From the NCBI GenBank assembly GCA_947455455.1, contig CANGOE010000027.1, forward strand, positions 1 through 34,988: a stretch of DNA of 34,988 bases, read 5' to 3'. A program made the position numbers and the translations under genes. Shown here piece after piece: positions 31,300-34,988 of the stretch (position 1 is its first letter; each line of letters begins with the position of its first letter). The notes beneath the pieces are model-generated. The model was not told the DNA's origin. It made no database searches and saw nothing but the letters and a program-made list of their open reading frames with translations. The stretch is from Hyphomicrobiales bacterium. GTDB lineage: Bacteria > Pseudomonadota > Alphaproteobacteria > Rhizobiales > Beijerinckiaceae.

Positions 31300-33402
31300 A
31301 TGCGCCCACTTGTTCTGAACCCGCTGTTTACCCCTTTGACGACCCTGTCGGGTATCGGCACGCGTTTGGGTGCGCTGTATCACAAATTGCTGGCTCCGGT
31401 GGAACGCGATGCATTGGTGCTCGATCTGCTGTTCCATTTGCCTTCATCCATGGTGGACCGGCGGTTGCGCTCGACCCTGATGGATGCCGAACCGGATGTG
31501 CTCACCACTTTCAAATTGCGGGTGCTCAGCCACCGCCCTGCCCCGCAAGGACGGCGAAACCTGCCGCATAAGGTCATCTGCGAGGATGACACCGGTGATA
31601 TCGAACTGGTGTTTTTCAAATCGGTTGCGGCACGGGTTGAAGCCAGCCTGCCTGTCGGTGAAATGCGCTATGTATCGGGCTCGTTTACACTTTATGACGG
31701 CCATCGGCAGATGGTCCATCCTGACCGGATCATGGATGAAGCGGCTTTTCTGCGCGCACCCCTGATTGAACCCGTCTATCCGCAAACCTATGGCCTGACG
31801 AGCCGGATGATCGCCCGCACGATCCAGACCGCCCTCACCCGCCTGCCCGATCTGCCGGAATGGATCGAACCGGCCTTGCTGAAGCAGGATCACTATCCCT
31901 CATTTGCCGAGGCTGTGCGGCAGATCCACAATCCGCAACGGCCCGAGGATGTGACGGGCATCACACCGGCACGTAAACGGCTGGCTTATGACGAGTTGCT
32001 GGCCAGCCAATTGGCTCTGTTGCTGGTGCGCGCACAAATGAAGAAAGCGGCGGGCATTGCCCGCACGGCTTCGGGTGATCTGGAAGCCAAATTGCTGGCG
32101 GCCCTGCCCTATACACTCACAAGCGATCAGACAAAAGCGGTCAAAGACATCAAAACCGATCTCGAAACGCCAGAGCGGATGTTGCGTCTGTTGCAAGGAG
32201 ATGTGGGCGCAGGCAAAACCGTGGTGGCTTTGATGGCCATGACCCATGTGATCGAAGCCGGTTTTCAGGCCGCCTTGATGGCCCCGACCGAAATTCTGGC
32301 GCGTCAGCATTTCGATACGCTCAAAGCACTCGCCGAACCGATCGGAATACGGGTGCAATTGCTGACAGGTCGTGACAAGGGCGCATCGAGAAAATCCATC
32401 TTGGCCGATCTGGCCGAGGGCCGCATCGATGTGCTCATCGGCACCCATGCCTTGTTTCAGGACGATGTCGTTTTTGCCCGTCTCGGCCTCGCGGTGATTG
32501 ACGAGCAACACCGGTTCGGGGTTCACCAACGTCTGGCCTTGTCGCGCAAGGGCGAGGCTGTTGATGTGCTGGTGATGACCGCGACACCGATTCCGCGCAC
32601 ATTGGTCCTGACCTATTTCGGCGATATGGATGTCTCGATCTTGCGGGAAAAGCCTCCGGGCCGCCAGAAAATCGACACCCGCGCCATCAGTCTGGACCGC
32701 TTGGGTGAAGTGACAGAGGCCGTAGCCCGCGCTTTGGCCTCCGACCGGCAGGTTTACTGGATCTGCCCGCTGGTGTCAGAAAATGACGAGCTGGATCTGA
32801 CTGCGGTGGAAGAGCGCTTTGCCGACCTTTCCAACCGCTTCGGTGCGCAAGTCGGTTTGTTGCACGGACAATTGAAACCGGCTTTGAAAGATGAAGCCAT
32901 GCAACAATTTGCTTCCGGTCAAACACGCTTGCTGGTTGCCACATCCGTGATCGAGGTGGGGGTGGATGTCCCCAATGCCAGCGTGATGGTTATCGAACAT
33001 GCCGAACGGTTCGGCCTATCGCAATTACACCAGTTGCGCGGGCGGATCGGGCGTGGATCGGCCCAATCCACCTGTCTTTTGTTGCATAAGCGCGGTGCGG
33101 GCGAGACCGCCAAGGCCCGTATCGATATCATGCGGCAAAGCGAAGATGGCTTTCTGATTGCCGAAGAAGATCTCAAATTGCGCGGTGAAGGCGATGTGTT
33201 GGGCACACGCCAATCCGGCATGCCGGGTTTCAGATTTGCCCTGCCGGAACTGCACGGCGATTTGCTGGCAACCGCCCGTGATGATGCCAAACTGATCCTG
33301 TTGAAAGATCCGATGCTGGATACACCACGCGGACAGGCCTTGCGTCACCTGCTCTATCTGTTCGAGCGCGATGCCGCGATAAAACTGCTCAGGGCCGGTT
33401 AA
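31300..33402 (+). CDS. recG: ATP-dependent DNA helicase RecG
   Basis: A 700-residue helicase that reverses stalled replication forks and branch-migrates Holliday junctions. The N-terminal wedge (OB-like) domain covers about 60-160. The SF2 motor has motif I GDVGAGKT (300-307), motif II DEQH (401-404), motif III MTATPIPRT, and motifs V and VI (ATSVIEVGVDVPNA and QLRGRIGRG). The C-terminal part includes the usual GFLIAEEDLKLRGEGDVLGTRQSG. Length is normal. Its TAA stop overlaps the stop of the convergent DUF502 gene within TTAA (33399-33402). Confidence 0.97.
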   Translation: MRPLVLNPLFTPLTTLSGIGTRLGALYHKLLAPVERDALVLDLLFHLPSSMVDRRLRSTLMDAEPDVLTTFKLRVLSHRPAPQGRRNLPHKVICEDDTGDIELVFFKSVAARVEASLPVGEMRYVSGSFTLYDGHRQMVHPDRIMDEAAFLRAPLIEPVYPQTYGLTSRMIARTIQTALTRLPDLPEWIEPALLKQDHYPSFAEAVRQIHNPQRPEDVTGITPARKRLAYDELLASQLALLLVRAQMKKAAGIARTASGDLEAKLLAALPYTLTSDQTKAVKDIKTDLETPERMLRLLQGDVGAGKTVVALMAMTHVIEAGFQAALMAPTEILARQHFDTLKALAEPIGIRVQLLTGRDKGASRKSILADLAEGRIDVLIGTHALFQDDVVFARLGLAVIDEQHRFGVHQRLALSRKGEAVDVLVMTATPIPRTLVLTYFGDMDVSILREKPPGRQKIDTRAISLDRLGEVTEAVARALASDRQVYWICPLVSENDELDLTAVEERFADLSNRFGAQVGLLHGQLKPALKDEAMQQFASGQTRLLVATSVIEVGVDVPNASVMVIEHAERFGLSQLHQLRGRIGRGSAQSTCLLLHKRGAGETAKARIDIMRQSEDGFLIAEEDLKLRGEGDVLGTRQSGMPGFRFALPELHGDLLATARDDAKLILLKDPMLDTPRGQALRHLLYLFERDAAIKLLRAG

Positions 33403-34139
33403 ACTGTTTCGGATTTGGGTGGTGCGAGACTGGCTAACGGCACAGATAATTGATCGGGCTGGATCATCCCCGCCGACATGATCAATTTAGCCGCATCCTC
33501 GGTCGACATATCGACCTCGATCACCTGGCTTTTGGGCAGATAGAAATAAAAGCCGGTGGTGGGATTGGGCGTGCAGGGCAAAAAGCACGAAATATAATCA
33601 TCTGTTGTGTTCAAACCAGCCGCTTTGAGACCCGTAGAAACAGCCCCCTCCGGTGGTGTCGAAATAAACACCAAAGACCACATGCCCTTGGCAGGATATT
33701 CGACCATGCCGACTTTGCGGAAGGAGGATCCTTCCTCGTTGAAGACGGTCATGAAAATCTGCTTCATGCTTTTATAAAGTCCACGGATCACCGGCATACG
33801 GCCCAGCACGGTCTCGCTGACATCGAGCAATGAGCGACCAACCAGATTGGCGGTCAAAAACCCAAGCAATGTGAGACCCACCAAAGCCACCAACAGGCCC
33901 AAGCCCGGCACTTCAAATTCAAAAAGACGATCCGGCCAATAGGCTGTCGGAACCAGAGGCTTGACCAGTCCATCAACCCATTTGATGAAGGACCACGTGA
34001 TATAGGCTGTAATGGCCAAAGGACCGGCCACCACCAGTCCTGTCAGAAAATAAGTCCGCAAGCGTTGACCCGCAGTCAAACGGGCCACAAGCGGCGGTGC
34101 CTGAAACAGCGGTGGCAGAGAATTGTTCTCTTGGTCCAT
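33399..34139 (-). CDS. DUF502 family inner-membrane protein
   Basis: A 246-residue protein of the DUF502 family, commonly next to recG in alphaproteobacteria; its function is unknown. It has two transmembrane spans at about 25-50 (YFLTGLVVAGPLAITAYITW) and 75-100 (LGLLVALVGLTLLGFLTANL). Conserved family segments follow: RMPVIRGLYKSMKQI, FRKVGMVEYP, and FLPCTPNPTTGFYFYLPKSQV. The start at 34139 (MDQENN) agrees with the family; the open frame upstream to 34190 lies in AT-rich DNA. Its stop overlaps the recG stop. Confidence 0.9.
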   Translation of the reverse strand: MDQENNSLPPLFQAPPLVARLTAGQRLRTYFLTGLVVAGPLAITAYITWSFIKWVDGLVKPLVPTAYWPDRLFEFEVPGLGLLVALVGLTLLGFLTANLVGRSLLDVSETVLGRMPVIRGLYKSMKQIFMTVFNEEGSSFRKVGMVEYPAKGMWSLVFISTPPEGAVSTGLKAAGLNTTDDYISCFLPCTPNPTTGFYFYLPKSQVIEVDMSTEDAAKLIMSAGMIQPDQLSVPLASLAPPKSETV

Positions 34140-34227
34140 GATGGGTCTGTATGTCCTGCTGTTAAAAATAATAGAAAAAGACAACCACATTTAACATAAT
34201 GAGATGTTAAATGATAACGTTGAAGCA

Positions 34228-34295
34228 TTTAAAAATCATCATAGTTTGGGTGCGCAACAACGACACCAATCAGTTAAATTTGCATGATTTTTAAA
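34228..34295. repeat. Perfect 12-base inverted repeat with 44-base spacer
   Basis: TTTAAAAATCAT (34228-34239) and ATGATTTTTAAA (34284-34295) are exact reverse complements. The right copy covers the stop codon of the AT-rich gene (34291-34293). The repeat lies between that gene and DUF502, both on the minus strand, so it could stop transcription, bind a regulator, or mark the edge of the AT-rich segment. Confidence 0.6.
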
Positions 34296-34988
34296 CGAAA
34301 TAAAAAAACACAATAATAAGCAATATAAAAATAAATGTTTTTATATTATATTCATAATGAGTCGTATTAAATTGAGTACTTAAAACATAATGACCTTCCA
34401 TTTTTTCATTTTTAAAATGTAAATTTAGTCCTTCAATAAATATTTTATTGTAAATAACAATACCTATTGTATTAAATAAAATAAATTCTAAAAACCAAAA
34501 TAAATTATTTAAAAAATGATTATTAGAATTAAAAATAATACTAATAATATCAAAATCAAAAGGTAGAATATATATAATAAATATTAAAATTAAAAATTTA
34601 AGTAAAATTTTTTTTCACCCAAGGAATTTATCGAAATATAAATAATTTTAATAAAATTTTGATAAAAAAGACTAAATATATCAGACGTCAATTTATAAAA
34701 ATTAGTATTAAACCGATCATCTAAAATGGCAATTTTTAAAATAAAAAGAAACAAGCCAGCATGAATAATTAAAGAATTGATTATAATCACAATAAAACTT
34801 ATCAAATATGAATATTTTTGGTCACCACTATCAATACCAATATAATTTAATGGATTATAATTTGTATTGAATTTTGAGCATTGATCATAAAATATATACA
34901 ACAATTCAATCAATATTGTTATTGCTATATATTTTGTATATTTTATATAATAATAAAAATTAATGAATGCATCAGTGTTTTTATTATG
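34291..34988 (-). pseudogene. AT-rich polytopic membrane protein, split by a -1 frame change at an A8 run (5' partial)
   Basis: Not recognised. Reading on the minus strand from the right edge, one frame is open from 34988 to a stop at 34592-34590 (about 132 visible residues with hydrophobic spans). Moving -1 at the run of eight A (plus-strand T at 34608-34615) opens a second frame of about 105 codons without a stop, ending at TAA 34293-34291. In such AT-rich DNA a chance open frame of that length is unlikely, and its product is also a membrane-type sequence with two more hydrophobic spans. The original gene was therefore probably one protein of more than 230 residues. The cause may be a one-base loss, a sequencing error, or a genuine slippage site: the zero-frame codons GAA-AAA-AAA give the A-AAA-AAA slippery form. 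Confidence 0.65.

Noticed and set aside
1..34988. CRISPR array, insertion sequence or prophage
   Set aside because: No regularly spaced repeats, no transposase or integrase and no phage structural genes were seen in either strand.

Overview
The window is chromosomal DNA of an alphaproteobacterium, most likely Hyphomicrobiales (Rhizobiales)-like. The basis is gene order: cinA–ispDF–dusB–ntrB–ntrC–ntrY–ntrX–hfq–hflX–mazG, and rlpA–tmk–holB–metG–tatD–MBL hydrolase, both familiar alphaproteobacterial runs, plus a fused ispDF. The core genes are moderately GC-rich. Both window edges run into extremely AT-rich DNA (about 15-20% GC by eye) coding for unrecognised polytopic membrane proteins. The genus cannot be told from the sequence.

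Layout. 1-490: AT-rich membrane protein, cut by the left edge. 540-573: hairpin terminator. 574-2292 (minus): cinA C-terminal-type deamidase and ispDF. 2460-11675 (plus): dusB, the two nitrogen two-component systems ntrBC and ntrYX, then hfq and hflX, mostly with overlapping starts and stops. 11698-12648 (minus): mazG. 12934-13609: vapBC-type toxin-antitoxin with a visible promoter/operator. 13613-19697 (minus): a housekeeping run of MBL hydrolase, tatD, metG, holB, tmk and rlpA.

19935-29067 is an accessory block between rlpA and a tRNA-Ser(UGA) gene. It holds a secreted subtilisin-like protease, a minus-strand operon (leuC-like, leuD-like, periplasmic binding protein, ATPase, two permeases), a divergent LysR regulator followed by a binding-protein-like protein without a signal peptide, and a hicAB pair with a twin-palindrome operator. 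The leuCD-like/ABC set reads as an uptake-plus-hydratase system for an unknown small organic acid under LysR control. This is the best candidate here for an undescribed pathway.

29140-29229 is tRNA-Ser. 29441-34139 carries two unrecognised exported or anchored proteins, an ArsC/LMW-phosphatase-like protein, recG and a convergent DUF502 membrane protein. 34291-34988 is a second very AT-rich membrane protein gene (minus, cut by the right edge). It is split by a -1 frame change exactly at a run of eight A residues that also has the form of a ribosomal slippery heptamer.

Cross-cutting observations: AT-rich patches sit inside otherwise GC-rich mazG and holB, two genes that I expect in these syntenic runs (trkA and a D-Ala-D-Ala carboxypeptidase) are missing, and both toxin-antitoxin operons have clear palindromic operators.
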